A stretch of 64,000 nucleotides of DNA, from positions 248,001 to 312,000 of the forward strand of contig NZ_JAMYDU010000002.1 in assembly GCF_024138395.1 (NCBI RefSeq), given 5' to 3'. Positions 23,847 through 33,942 of the stretch are shown here, one piece after another. Source of the DNA: Pseudomonas mandelii. GTDB lineage: Bacteria > Pseudomonadota > Gammaproteobacteria > Pseudomonadales > Pseudomonadaceae. The notes beneath the pieces are model-generated. The model was not told where the DNA came from and made no database searches. It saw nothing but the letters and a program-made list of their open reading frames with translations. A program made the position numbers and the translations under genes. Each line of letters opens with the position of its first letter. The stretch's first letter is position 1.

Positions 23847-26800
23847 ATGAAAAAGTTTTTCAAGAAAGTCGGCGCATTCCTGCGCCAGACCTGGGTCTGG
23901 ACCCTGCTGCTGGTGCTGTTCGTCGCGCTGCTGGTGTGGTTCGTCGGGCCGCTGCTGGCGGTCAATGACTACAAGTTCTGGGAAGGTTCGACCTCCCGCC
24001 TGCTGACCATCAGTGTGCTGTTCCTGATCTGGGGCCTGACCATGGTCTTCGTCAGCTGGCGCGCCGGTGTGCGCAAAAAAGCCATCGAAGAAACCGAAGA
24101 CGGTCAGGACCGTATCCGCCGCGAAGAGCTGATCGACGAAGAGCAAAAAGAGTTGAAGGCGCGTTTCAAGGACGCCCTGAAAACCCTGAAGACCTCGAGC
24201 CTGTATCGCGGCCGCAGCGAGCGCTGGCGCAGTGATTTGCCGTGGTACTTGCTGATCGGCCCGCAGGGCAGCGGCAAGACCAGCCTGCTGGACTTCTCGG
24301 GCCTTGAGTTTCCGATCAACAAGATCGACCGCAAACTCACCCGCGACACCCTCGGCACTCGGCATTGCGACTGGTACTTCGCCGATCACGGCGTGCTGAT
24401 CGACACCGCCGGGCGCTACCTGACCCAACCGGATGCCGAAGTCGATGGCAGCGCCTGGAGCACCTTGCTCGACCTGCTGCGCAAGCGTCGCCGCAATCGC
24501 CCGTTGAACGGCGTGCTGGTGACCATTCCGGTGGAAACCCTCACCGGTGGCAGCGAGCAGGATATTGACACTCTGGCCCGTCAGGTGCGCGCGCGTCTGC
24601 AAGACGTGCATCAGAAACTGCACGTCGACGTGCCGATTTATCTGGTGCTGAGCAAGGCCGATCGCCTGCTCGGTTTCGACGAGTTCTTCGACCAGCTGAC
24701 CCGCGAAGAAAGCGATCAGGTACTCGGCACCAGCTTCCGCAAAGAGCAGAGCGGTACTGACGTGGCCGTGCTGCGCGCCGAGTTCGAAGAGCTGCTGCGT
24801 CGCCTGAACAGCCAAGTGATCATGCGCATGCACCAGGAGCGCGACACCCAGCGCCGTGGTCGCATCCTCGACTTCCCGCATCAACTGGGGCAGATCGGCG
24901 AGCGTCTGTGCCTGTTCGTCGACATGGCGTTCACCGGCAACCGCTACCAGCGTGTCAGCCAGTTGCGTGGTTTCTACCTGACCAGCGCACCGCACCTGAC
25001 CGAACAGATGGACTCGACCACCGCCGGTATCGGCGCCAGCCTGGGCATGAACGCCGGTATGCTGCCGACCCTGCGCAGCGGCCGTTCCCGGTTTATTCAC
25101 CATTTGCTCAGCCGGGTGATTTTCCCCGAGGCCGATCTGGCCGGTCTGGACAAGCGCGAACGCAGCCGCATTCATTGGGGTCAACGTGCGCTGTACGTGG
25201 GCGCACTGGCGGCACTGGCGCTGTTCGGCATGCTGTGGGCTGGTGGTTTCTCGGCCAACTATGAGCGTCTGGAAAACCTGCGTAACCTGGCACAAAACTG
25301 GAATCAGCAACGCTCGGCCCTGACGGCGCGTGATGACTCGATGGCGGTGCTCAAGACCCTCGACACCAGTTACGCAGCGACTCAGGTTTTCCCGAACAAA
25401 GGTGACGTGTCGTACCATGAGCGTGGCGGCCTGTACCAAGGTGAAGATGCCAATCCGGTGGTCAAGAGTGCCTACGAGCGTGAGCTCGAAGCGCAACTGT
25501 TGCCACGGGTCGCGACGCTGCTGGAAGGGCAGATCCGCGCCAACATGAAGGACCGCGAACGCCTGCTCAACAGCCTGCGTGCGTACCTGATGCTGAACAT
25601 GAAAGATCGCCGCGATGCCGCGTGGCTCAAGGATTGGGTCGCCACTGACTGGTCCCTGCGTTATGCCGGCAACACAGCGGTGCAGAACGGTTTGAACACC
25701 CACTTTGAGCGTTTGCTCAAGCAGCCGTTTATCTACCCGCTGAACGAGCAACTGGTGGCGCAGGCGCGTCAGGTGCTGCGCAGCGAGTCGTTGGCCAACG
25801 TGGTTTACCGGATGCTGCGCGAGCAGGCTCGCAATCTGCCGGAATACCGTTTCAGCCAACACTTGGGCCCACAGGGTGCGCTGTTTGTCGGCACCGATTA
25901 CGTGATTCCGGGGTTCTACACCCAACAGGGTTATCAGCAGTATTTTTCGGTCCAGGGCACTGCACTGGTTACCGACATTCTGCGTGACAACTGGGTACTG
26001 GGCGAAGGCTCGGGCATCAGCGGCATGGACTTGCGTCGCCTGATGGTCGAACTGGAGCAGCTGTACTTCCGCGATTACGCCAACTTCTGGAGCGAAGCGG
26101 TCGGCCAGGTGGCATTGCCACCGATCAACGACGCCGGTGAAGGCGCCGAGCAACTGGCGGGCCTGACTTCCGCCAACTCGCCAGTGCTGCAATTGCTGGT
26201 GGAAGTGCGCGAAAACACCCGTTTCCAGGTCATCGCAGACAGCGCCGATGAAGCCGCCGAAGCGGCTGACAAGCTGGGCGATAAGGGCGGCAAGTTGGGT
26301 AAACTCGCTGCCGCCGCCGCGGACAAAGCGTCGGACATGGCGAAGAACTTGCCGGACACCGCGAAGAAATCCCTGCAACGTCGCTTCGAACCGCTGCACC
26401 GTTTGCTGGATGACAACAACGGCCCGGCCGCTGATCTCACCCCGGCCCTGACAGCACTCAACGACCTGCAACTGCAACTGGCAAGCCTGGCCCGTGCCAG
26501 CGCGCCGGATCAGGCCGCGTTCGAAATGGCCAAGACCCGCATGAGCGGCCAGCGTGATGCGCTGAGCAACTTGCGCAACGCGTCGAACCGTCTGCCGCGT
26601 CCGGTGAGCGTGTGGTTCAACGTGCTAGCCGAAGATACCTGGCGTCTGGTGCTCAACGATTCCTACCAGTACCTGAACCAGCGTTATCAGAGCGAGCTGT
26701 ACAGTTTCTACGGCAAGGCGATCAACAAGCGTTACCCATTCAGCGCCCACAGCACCAGCGACGTTGCGATCAGCGACTTCCGCGAGTTCTTCAAGGCCCA

Positions 26801-27371
26801 GGGCATCGCCGATCGCTTCTTCGAGAACTACATGCGTCCGTTCGTGAGTGGCGATCCAGGCAACTACCGCCTGCGCAGCGTTGACGGTCACAGCATGCCG
26901 ATCTCCAAGGTCTACCTCGACCAGATGGCCGCGGCACAAGTGATCCGCCAGAGCTTCTTCTCGATCAACCCGGCCGAGCCGCAAGTGCAGTTCAAACTGG
27001 AGCCGTACACCCTCGACCCGGCCGTCAGCCGTTCCGAGTTCAAGTTTGGCGACAAGACCATTGAATACCGTCACGGCCCGATCGTGCCGGTGTCGTTCAA
27101 ATGGCCGACCGACGCCGAAGACGGTCGCACCAGCCTGGTCCTCGACAAAATGGCCGGCCGCCCGATCGGCATCGAGAAGAACACCGGCCCATGGTCGCTG
27201 TTCCGTCTGTTCGACCTGATGCAGACCGAGTACCTGACCGGTCGCGACGTGCTGGTACTCAAGGCTGACGTGGGTGGCCTGCGCGCCAACTACTTGCTGT
27301 CGAGCCAGCGCACGCCGAACCCGTTCGACATGGGCGTGCTGCGTACTTTCCGTATGCCGGTGCAGCTCTGA
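23847..27371 (+). CDS. tssM: T6SS envelope protein TssM (IcmF family)
   Basis: 1174 residues from the ATG at 23847. Two N-terminal membrane segments, a cytoplasmic domain with an intact Walker A GPQGSGKTS (about residue 138), a third membrane segment (about 445-465), and a large periplasmic region ending in the TssJ-binding C-terminus. An Ala/Lys/Asp-rich helix (nt about 26230-26390) is a local feature. The presence of the P-loop fits the ATP-binding IcmF subgroup. The last base of the stop is the first base of the next ATG. Confidence 0.95.
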   Translation: MKKFFKKVGAFLRQTWVWTLLLVLFVALLVWFVGPLLAVNDYKFWEGSTSRLLTISVLFLIWGLTMVFVSWRAGVRKKAIEETEDGQDRIRREELIDEEQKELKARFKDALKTLKTSSLYRGRSERWRSDLPWYLLIGPQGSGKTSLLDFSGLEFPINKIDRKLTRDTLGTRHCDWYFADHGVLIDTAGRYLTQPDAEVDGSAWSTLLDLLRKRRRNRPLNGVLVTIPVETLTGGSEQDIDTLARQVRARLQDVHQKLHVDVPIYLVLSKADRLLGFDEFFDQLTREESDQVLGTSFRKEQSGTDVAVLRAEFEELLRRLNSQVIMRMHQERDTQRRGRILDFPHQLGQIGERLCLFVDMAFTGNRYQRVSQLRGFYLTSAPHLTEQMDSTTAGIGASLGMNAGMLPTLRSGRSRFIHHLLSRVIFPEADLAGLDKRERSRIHWGQRALYVGALAALALFGMLWAGGFSANYERLENLRNLAQNWNQQRSALTARDDSMAVLKTLDTSYAATQVFPNKGDVSYHERGGLYQGEDANPVVKSAYERELEAQLLPRVATLLEGQIRANMKDRERLLNSLRAYLMLNMKDRRDAAWLKDWVATDWSLRYAGNTAVQNGLNTHFERLLKQPFIYPLNEQLVAQARQVLRSESLANVVYRMLREQARNLPEYRFSQHLGPQGALFVGTDYVIPGFYTQQGYQQYFSVQGTALVTDILRDNWVLGEGSGISGMDLRRLMVELEQLYFRDYANFWSEAVGQVALPPINDAGEGAEQLAGLTSANSPVLQLLVEVRENTRFQVIADSADEAAEAADKLGDKGGKLGKLAAAAADKASDMAKNLPDTAKKSLQRRFEPLHRLLDDNNGPAADLTPALTALNDLQLQLASLARASAPDQAAFEMAKTRMSGQRDALSNLRNASNRLPRPVSVWFNVLAEDTWRLVLNDSYQYLNQRYQSELYSFYGKAINKRYPFSAHSTSDVAISDFREFFKAQGIADRFFENYMRPFVSGDPGNYRLRSVDGHSMPISKVYLDQMAAAQVIRQSFFSINPAEPQVQFKLEPYTLDPAVSRSEFKFGDKTIEYRHGPIVPVSFKWPTDAEDGRTSLVLDKMAGRPIGIEKNTGPWSLFRLFDLMQTEYLTGRDVLVLKADVGGLRANYLLSSQRTPNPFDMGVLRTFRMPVQL

Positions 27372-28099
27372 TGCTGGTTGCCAGTCCCTGGCGCAGCGCT
27401 GCGCGTACCGATCCGGGCAAGGTTCGGGCGCGCAACGAAGATGCTTTCCTCGACTGTCCACAGCAGGGGCTGTGGGTGGTCGCGGACGGCATGGGCGGTC
27501 ATCAGGGTGGCGACATCGCCAGCCAGTTGATCGTCGCCAGCCTGGCGGACCTGCCGGTGCAGGACGACTTCGACGAACGACTCAAAGGCATTCGCCAGTG
27601 CCTGCACTGGCTCAACCGCCGCTTGGGTCAGGAGTTGACCGTCACCGCCGGGCGTCATGACAGCATCATGGGCAGCACCGTGGTGGCGCTGCTGGTGGAA
27701 GGCAATCGCGCGGCCTGCATCTGGGCCGGCGACAGCCGCTGCTACCTGTGGCGCGGCCAGCGTTTGTATCAACTGTCCAAGGACCATTCGCTGCAACAGC
27801 AACTGATCGACGAGCAACAAATGAGTGTCGAAGACGCTCGTGCGCATCCTGCTGCTCATGCGCTGACCCGTGCGGTCGGCGCTGCCGAGCAGTTGACGCT
27901 GGATGTGTTGGAACTCGAGGTCTACCCCGGCGATGCATTTCTGTTGTGCAGCGACGGTTTGTATCAAGGGCTGACGAGCGATGCCTTGGGCAACGCCCTG
28001 AGCCTGACCGCGCCGCACGTTGCGCTGGAGCGTCTGTTCGACGGCGCTTTGCGTGGCTCGGCCCGGGACAATCTGACTGCCGTGGTGATCCGCCAATGA
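27371..28099 (+). CDS. stp1: PP2C-type Ser/Thr phosphatase (Stp1/PppA-like)
   Basis: 242 residues with the metal-binding PP2C motifs in order: RARNEDAF, VADGMGGHQGGD, GSTVVALLV, WAGDSRCYLW, CSDGLYQGLT and ARDNLTAVVI. It should remove phosphate from the threonine switch read by the FHA protein. It overlaps tssM by 1 bp and the kinase gene by 4 bp, matching the stp1-stk1 pair of the P. aeruginosa H2 cluster. Confidence 0.93.
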   Translation: MLVASPWRSAARTDPGKVRARNEDAFLDCPQQGLWVVADGMGGHQGGDIASQLIVASLADLPVQDDFDERLKGIRQCLHWLNRRLGQELTVTAGRHDSIMGSTVVALLVEGNRAACIWAGDSRCYLWRGQRLYQLSKDHSLQQQLIDEQQMSVEDARAHPAAHALTRAVGAAEQLTLDVLELEVYPGDAFLLCSDGLYQGLTSDALGNALSLTAPHVALERLFDGALRGSARDNLTAVVIRQ

Positions 28100-29127
28100 C
28101 TGAACTCATGCCACCGATCGACGACCTGCTGGTGACCGAGGAAGAAGCCAATAACCTGACTTACTTCGCTTTCGCCAAGCCTTTAAACGGAAAGCCTCTA
28201 AACGGAAAGCCGCATAAGGTTGAGCCTGCACTGGCGCTGACCAAAGCCAGCGTCGGTGAACTGCCGGACGTGCTGGCGGGGCGTTACCGCATCGAGCGCT
28301 TGCTTGGTGCAGGTGGCATGGGCGCGGTTTACCGCGCACGGGACCTGCTGAGCGAACAGTTCGGCGATCCCGACCCTTACATCGCGCTGAAAATCCTCAG
28401 CGAAGAATTTGCCGAATCGCCGGACGCCAGCGCCTTGCTCTACAGCGAGTTCGCCCTGACCCGACGCCTGCGCCACGACAACGTGCTGCGACCGCACACC
28501 TTTGAAGTGGACACCGACTGCCAGCGTGCCTTCATCACCATGGAACTCATGCGTGGGCTGACCCTGGACAAATTACTCTGCGAGCGCCCCTTGGGCCTGC
28601 CGTGGAAAGAGCTGCGTGACATCGCGCTGCCCCTGCTCGACGCGCTGGCCTACGCCCACGTTCGCGGCGTGCTGCACGGCGACATGAAGCCGAGCAACGT
28701 CATGCTCAGCGAAGAAGGCGTGCGCCTGTTCGACTTCGGCCTCGGCCAAGCGGAAGAGGGCATCCTGCCCGGCCTGCCACACCTGAGCCGCAACCGCTTC
28801 AACGCCTGGACCCCCGGCTACGCCGCCCCCGAACTGCTTGAAGGCCAGCCGCTGTCGGCCAGCGCGGACGTTTACGGCGTGGCCTGCGTGATCTACGAAC
28901 TGGCGGGCGGCAAACACCCGTTCCGCCGCTTGCCCTCGACCGAGGCCCGCGACGGACGCCTCGACCGCGAGCTGCACGCACCCCGAAACCTACCCAAACA
29001 CTGCTGGCCAGCCCTGCGAAAGGCGCTGGCTTTCGATGCGGCAGATCGAACGATCACTGCCGCCCAACTGCGTGACGCTATGGGCGCCACATCGTCTTGG
29101 CTGCAACGTCTGCGACTGCGGGCGTAA
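28096..29127 (+). CDS. stk1: Cytoplasmic Ser/Thr protein kinase (Stk1-like)
   Basis: 343 residues. Hanks-type kinase from about residue 58: glycine loop LLGAGGMGAVYRA, catalytic lysine in IALKIL, catalytic loop HGDMKPSNV (D196), DFGLG, and APELLEG. The Arg of the usual HRD is Gly here (HGD), so activation-loop control may differ from RD kinases. There is no membrane segment and no periplasmic domain, unlike PpkA of the H1 system. A short near-repeat KPLNGKPLNGKPHK lies before the kinase fold. Coupled to the phosphatase gene. Confidence 0.92.
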   Translation: MTELMPPIDDLLVTEEEANNLTYFAFAKPLNGKPLNGKPHKVEPALALTKASVGELPDVLAGRYRIERLLGAGGMGAVYRARDLLSEQFGDPDPYIALKILSEEFAESPDASALLYSEFALTRRLRHDNVLRPHTFEVDTDCQRAFITMELMRGLTLDKLLCERPLGLPWKELRDIALPLLDALAYAHVRGVLHGDMKPSNVMLSEEGVRLFDFGLGQAEEGILPGLPHLSRNRFNAWTPGYAAPELLEGQPLSASADVYGVACVIYELAGGKHPFRRLPSTEARDGRLDRELHAPRNLPKHCWPALRKALAFDAADRTITAAQLRDAMGATSSWLQRLRLRA

Positions 29128-29155
29128 CGGATGACTACCGAACAGGGAGCAAGCA

Positions 29156-31198
29156 ATGTTCAACTCAGCTAACGAAACGCACTTCAGCCTCACAGTCGAA
29201 GACTATGCCGGCGACTTGCAAGTGCTGTCGTTCACCGGCACTGAAGGCATCAGCCAGCCGTATCGCTTCGACCTGGAACTGGTCAGCGAAAACCCGGACC
29301 TGGACCTGGAAAAGCTCCTGCACAAGCAGGCGTTCCTCGCATTCGACCCGAAGGGTTCCGGCATCCATGGCCAGATCTACCGCGTCGCCCAAGGCGATGC
29401 CGGTAAACGCCTGACCCGCTACAAAGTCTCCCTGGTGCCGCACCTGCAATACCTGCATCACCGCACCAACCAGCGCATCTACCAGCAGATGTCCGCGCCG
29501 AAAATCATCGCGCTGATCCTGGAAGAACACGGCATCAAAGGCAACGCCTACCGCTTCCAGCTGAGCACCCCGTGCCCGGACCGCGACTACTGCGTGCAAT
29601 ACGATGAAACCGATCTGCACTTCGTCCAGCGACTGTGCGAAGAGGAAGGCATTCACTACCACTTCCAGCACAGTTCCAAAGGTCATCTACTGGTATTCGG
29701 TGACGATCAAACGGTGTTCCCGAAACTCGGCCAGCCCACCGCTTACGTGCAAGGCAGCGGCATGGTCGCCGACGAACCCGTGATCAAAGGCTTCAAACTG
29801 CGCCTGGAAACCCGCACCGGCCGCGTCACCCGCCGCGACTACGACTTCGAAAAACCTCGCCTGAAACTCGAAGCAGCTTATAAACCCGACGGCGAAAGCA
29901 CCGAACCAGACCTCGAAGACTACGACTACCCCGGCCGCTTCCTCGACCGCGCGCGCGGCAAATTCCTCAGCCAGCGCGCCCTCGAACGCCACCGCGCCGA
30001 CTACCAGCAAGCCGAAGGCCATGGCGACCAGACCACCCTCGTCAGCGGCCACTTCCTGGAAATCTCCGACCACCCGCGCACCGAGTGGAACGACCTCTGG
30101 CTGCTCACCGAAGTCATCCACGAAGGCAAACAGCCGCAAGTGCTCGAAGAAGGCGTGACCAGCGACACCACCGACAACAAAGACGACTTCCACCAGGGCT
30201 ACCGCAACCACTTCCTCGCCACCCCATGGGCCGTGTTCTACCGTCCCGCGCTGGAACACCCCAAACCCCGCGTCCTCGGCAGCCAGACCGCCATGGTCAC
30301 CGGCCCCAAAGGCGAAGAAATCCACTGCGACCAATACGGCCGCATCAAAGTGCAATTCCACTGGGACCGCGAAGGGGTGGCGGATGACAAAACCAGCTGC
30401 TGGATGCGCGTCTCTTCGAGTTGGGCGGGTGACCGTTATGGCGCCATCGCTATTCCGCGGATCGGTATGGAAGTGCTCGTCACCTTCCTCGAAGGGGATC
30501 CTGACCAGCCGTTGGTGACTGGTTGCCTGTACCACAAGGAAAACCAGGTTCCCTACGAACTGCCGGCGAACAAGACTCGCACCGTGTTCAAAACCCTCAG
30601 CTCACCGGGGGGCGGTGGGTTCAATGAACTGCGGATTGAAGACAAGAAGGGGGCGGAGCAGATCTTTATTCATGCCCAGCGGGATTGGGATGAAAACATT
30701 GAGCATGACCAGAAGATTCGGGTGGGGAATGAGCGCCACGATACCGTTGAGAAGAACACTTACACCGAGCTGAAGGCTGAGGAGCATCGGACCACGATCG
30801 CGGATCGCAAGAGTGAAGTGCGGATGGATGATCATCTGACGATTGGGCAGAACCAGCATGTGAAGTTGGGGACTGCGCAGCTGACCAGTGCGGGGAAAGA
30901 GATTCACCTCAAGGCTGGGGACAAGATTGTTATCGAGGCTGGGATGGAGCTCACGGTTAAGGCCGGTGGGAGTTTTATCAAGCTCGATGCGGGTGGTGTG
31001 ACGGTTGTTGGGCCGGTGGTGAAGATTAATGCCGGTGGGTCGGCGGGGAGTGGGACCGGGATTGGGATTAAGCCACCGGTGCTGCCGGGGGCTGCGGATA
31101 AGGATAAGGCGGGGAGTTTGATGGATCAGGCGTTGGGGAATTCGCCTGAGGAACAGGTCAAACGCAAACCGAAACGAATGCTCAATTTTTCTGGTTAA
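29156..31198 (+). CDS. vgrG: VgrG spike protein
   Basis: 680 residues. The gp27-like part begins FSLTVEDYAGDLQVLSFTGTEGISQPYRFDLEL; the gp5-like OB region carries YGRIKVQFHWDREG and SCWMRVSSSWAGDRYGAI. The C-terminus forms the beta-helix needle (EEHRTTIADRKSEVRMDDHLTIG). There is no fused enzymatic domain. From about nt 30590 the codon use changes to frequent NNG/NNT codons. The downstream gene encodes its likely cargo. Confidence 0.95.
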   Translation: MFNSANETHFSLTVEDYAGDLQVLSFTGTEGISQPYRFDLELVSENPDLDLEKLLHKQAFLAFDPKGSGIHGQIYRVAQGDAGKRLTRYKVSLVPHLQYLHHRTNQRIYQQMSAPKIIALILEEHGIKGNAYRFQLSTPCPDRDYCVQYDETDLHFVQRLCEEEGIHYHFQHSSKGHLLVFGDDQTVFPKLGQPTAYVQGSGMVADEPVIKGFKLRLETRTGRVTRRDYDFEKPRLKLEAAYKPDGESTEPDLEDYDYPGRFLDRARGKFLSQRALERHRADYQQAEGHGDQTTLVSGHFLEISDHPRTEWNDLWLLTEVIHEGKQPQVLEEGVTSDTTDNKDDFHQGYRNHFLATPWAVFYRPALEHPKPRVLGSQTAMVTGPKGEEIHCDQYGRIKVQFHWDREGVADDKTSCWMRVSSSWAGDRYGAIAIPRIGMEVLVTFLEGDPDQPLVTGCLYHKENQVPYELPANKTRTVFKTLSSPGGGGFNELRIEDKKGAEQIFIHAQRDWDENIEHDQKIRVGNERHDTVEKNTYTELKAEEHRTTIADRKSEVRMDDHLTIGQNQHVKLGTAQLTSAGKEIHLKAGDKIVIEAGMELTVKAGGSFIKLDAGGVTVVGPVVKINAGGSAGSGTGIGIKPPVLPGAADKDKAGSLMDQALGNSPEEQVKRKPKRMLNFSG

Positions 31199-31251
31199 TC
31201 GACATAGACGGCAATCCAAGCCACCAGGGATCAGAATTTAGGTAATTGGTA

Positions 31252-33942
31252 ATGACTGAAACAACAAGCAAAGTAGAGAAATGGTCGTATCCCCTGAAAG
31301 TAGGGTCAGCTGAGGCGACGGATCCACAGAAGTTCTATAAGGCTTTGGCGAAGGCAAAAGACGGCTACTACCCATTGGGGGCTAATGGCCTCTGGCATGG
31401 CGGGGTTCATTTCGACGAAGACACTGGTTTGGTGAATGATCTGACGGAAGTCAGATGCATCGCTGACGGTGAGGTAGTGGCCTATCGCATTGATGAGAAA
31501 TACCCAACATCAGATTTTGGCTCGACGCATTCGGTTTATTCAACAGGGTTTGTGTTGGTTAAGCATCGGCTTGAGTTTCCGGTACCTCCTGCGTCAGCTC
31601 CTGCAGCCGGGCCAAGCCTGACGTTCTTCAGTCTTTATATGCACCTGCTGGATTGGGAGAATTACAAGACGAATCCGACGCTTAAACCACCGGGGTTTTG
31701 GGGGAAAGGCCTTTATGAAGTTAAAGCCAACGCTCCGGACAAGCCTTTAGGCATCCGGATGCGAAGCGGTAACGCCGGACACTTTCCGGTCTTGGCAGTT
31801 TTGCCCCGCGGGACAACCGTGGTTACGCAGCCTGCCCCAGCCAATCAAAATTGGGTGGCAGTTGTTAGCGTCAGCCCAGAGATTGCAGGCTTGCCTGCGA
31901 ATGGATGGGTGTTCAAGGGCCAATTGAAGGACTTGGGTGGCGGAAAGTACTTCGTGGGCAATGAAGCACAAGACCCTATTCCCGGTGGCGCTCAGCACGG
32001 AGCGAATGTTCGTGATGCTCACACTAGCGGCCTACCACTTAGCCATTTACCAGCAGGTACGCGAATACGACTTGGTGAGGACCCGACCCCTAATAACTTT
32101 CGTAAACTTGCCGAAATCGTCAGTGGTCAGGCAACACCCGCCCTGATACCCGGCGCGGATGGGAAACTTCCGGGGTTTATTTGGTCGCAATCACTTACTC
32201 CACAGAGTGAGCCGCATAGCCCGATGGGGGATGTTGTCGTCCTCACTCCGACATACAAGATCAAGGCAGGTGAGGTTCTGGGGCATGTTGGCAAATATCA
32301 GAACCATTCAGATGCTGTTCCGAAGAACCTCCTGCACCTAGAGGTTTTTAGTTGTGAGGATGTGAAGGCGTTTACTGACCAAAGTAAGCCCAAGGGTGTC
32401 AGTTTACCCGCCGCCGAAAAGACGCTGGTCAAGATACCCAAAGGCTCACGGTTGATTACTCATTCGCAAAGTATGAGCGCGACCAATCCACCGAAAGCTG
32501 CTGATCCGAGTAGCGAAGTGGCGTATGACTTTTTCATTCCTGTAGGTTTACTTGAAGGACTGCCGGCGGAGAAGAAGATCAAAGAGTCAGTTGTCATGAA
32601 TGGAACGACCACGACCACTTATTGGTGGCGTTTAGACGGTTTGCTCGGAGACGAACACGGCGATGGCATCGATGGCTGGTTTGCGGAGCCGGATACCACT
32701 CTGTCGCGTCATTCACCCTTTGAGTGGGAAGGCTTTACTTTCATTGACGAAACCGTCAGCAACGCTGACCACTTTGCTGCTTTCCTTCATGCACAGGAAA
32801 GCCTCAATGAGCAGGAGCGTGAAGCATACTTGCCAAGTGTTGAAACTGCGGCGTCGGGTTCGGTCACCGAGACTTTGTACAAAATCCTCGATAGGAATGG
32901 GGATAAAAAATTAGCACCTTCTGAAATAGCTGAAGCGCTGAATAAACCTTGGTTCTCGCAACCGATATCGCAAATGGTTACACGCTATGAAAATGAATGG
33001 AACTATAAAAAAGAAAAATGGGATGCTCTAGACGAAATCATTGGACATAGCGATTCTGATCCGCATAAGTCGTGGGTAGAGGAAAAGTCAAGAATTGAGC
33101 GTCTTAGTTGGTGGTTAAAGTTAATTGGACTTCACGGAATTACGGCTGATGCGATGGTGCAGCATATTCATCCGGTGGGGCTAATTTCGAATTTTGTGAC
33201 GGTAGGCTCTAATAAGTGTAAAAAGTGTGGAAAAAACGTTGCGCTTTCGCATGATTTTATGAAGAGGATCTCAGCTCCATCCGTTACTGACGCATTTATT
33301 GAGGAGTTTGTTAATACCGCTAACGCGTTCTTTTCCAAATACGAGGTCAATTCGTGTTCACAGATAATTCATCTGCTGGGACAAGGTAAGCACGAGACTG
33401 GAAAATTTAAAAAATTCCGAGAAAGCTTGCGATATAGTCGGCAGAGTTATACACCGACCTCTTTATATAATATGGCGCCGACTGTCATAAATGCGGGGTT
33501 TGCAAGGTTGGGCTTGAATTTGACACAGGCTGAGAAAATTCAGTACGTTGACGATCATCTGATCGACAATGATCCGGGTTATGGTCGGCATAGTTTTGGC
33601 GTCAATCAATACCCTCAGAACGACTATCGTGGGCGAGGTTTGCTTCATTTGACGCACTATACTAATTACCATGCTTGCGCTCAAGCGATTGGAGTTTCCA
33701 TTGATGCAAATCCGGAATTAGTCGAGTCCAACACCAAAGTAATAATTGAATCGGGGCTGTGGTTCTGGAAAACGAACAATATTGGCCCCATCGCCGATAA
33801 TGGCTCGCTTTCAATGGATCAAAAAATTCGAGCCGTGACTAAGGTGATTAATCCCGCTTTTAAGGGGTTGGCTGAAAGGGATTCGTTTACGAAGGATATC
33901 GCTAATATTTTTGAAGAGCTTTACGGAGCATGCCCAGTATGA
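31252..33942 (+). CDS. Multidomain GH19 peptidoglycan/chitin-hydrolase T6SS effector
   Basis: 896 residues from the ATG at 31252. Order: a LytM/M23-like fold (about 45-370) with H49/D55, H131 and H362 in the right places but lacking part of the usual HxGxD and HxH sets (HGGVHFD, LYMHLL, LLHLEVF); an SH3-like insert near 175-225; an EF-hand-like loop D547-E558 (DRNGDKKLAPSE); a CxxC pair at 656/659; and a C-terminal GH19 lysozyme/chitinase domain with GKHETG (E715, likely acid) and YRGRGLLHLTHYTNY (about 792). GH19 enzymes cut beta-1,4 glycan. Lying directly after vgrG and overlapping a secreted putative immunity gene, it is most likely delivered into rival periplasms. AT-richer than the tss genes. 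Confidence 0.85.
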   Translation: MTETTSKVEKWSYPLKVGSAEATDPQKFYKALAKAKDGYYPLGANGLWHGGVHFDEDTGLVNDLTEVRCIADGEVVAYRIDEKYPTSDFGSTHSVYSTGFVLVKHRLEFPVPPASAPAAGPSLTFFSLYMHLLDWENYKTNPTLKPPGFWGKGLYEVKANAPDKPLGIRMRSGNAGHFPVLAVLPRGTTVVTQPAPANQNWVAVVSVSPEIAGLPANGWVFKGQLKDLGGGKYFVGNEAQDPIPGGAQHGANVRDAHTSGLPLSHLPAGTRIRLGEDPTPNNFRKLAEIVSGQATPALIPGADGKLPGFIWSQSLTPQSEPHSPMGDVVVLTPTYKIKAGEVLGHVGKYQNHSDAVPKNLLHLEVFSCEDVKAFTDQSKPKGVSLPAAEKTLVKIPKGSRLITHSQSMSATNPPKAADPSSEVAYDFFIPVGLLEGLPAEKKIKESVVMNGTTTTTYWWRLDGLLGDEHGDGIDGWFAEPDTTLSRHSPFEWEGFTFIDETVSNADHFAAFLHAQESLNEQEREAYLPSVETAASGSVTETLYKILDRNGDKKLAPSEIAEALNKPWFSQPISQMVTRYENEWNYKKEKWDALDEIIGHSDSDPHKSWVEEKSRIERLSWWLKLIGLHGITADAMVQHIHPVGLISNFVTVGSNKCKKCGKNVALSHDFMKRISAPSVTDAFIEEFVNTANAFFSKYEVNSCSQIIHLLGQGKHETGKFKKFRESLRYSRQSYTPTSLYNMAPTVINAGFARLGLNLTQAEKIQYVDDHLIDNDPGYGRHSFGVNQYPQNDYRGRGLLHLTHYTNYHACAQAIGVSIDANPELVESNTKVIIESGLWFWKTNNIGPIADNGSLSMDQKIRAVTKVINPAFKGLAERDSFTKDIANIFEELYGACPV

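Noticed and set aside
23706-26477. Very long antisense ORF opposite tssM
   Set aside because: Typical GC-rich shadow frame; the plus strand encodes TssM beyond doubt.
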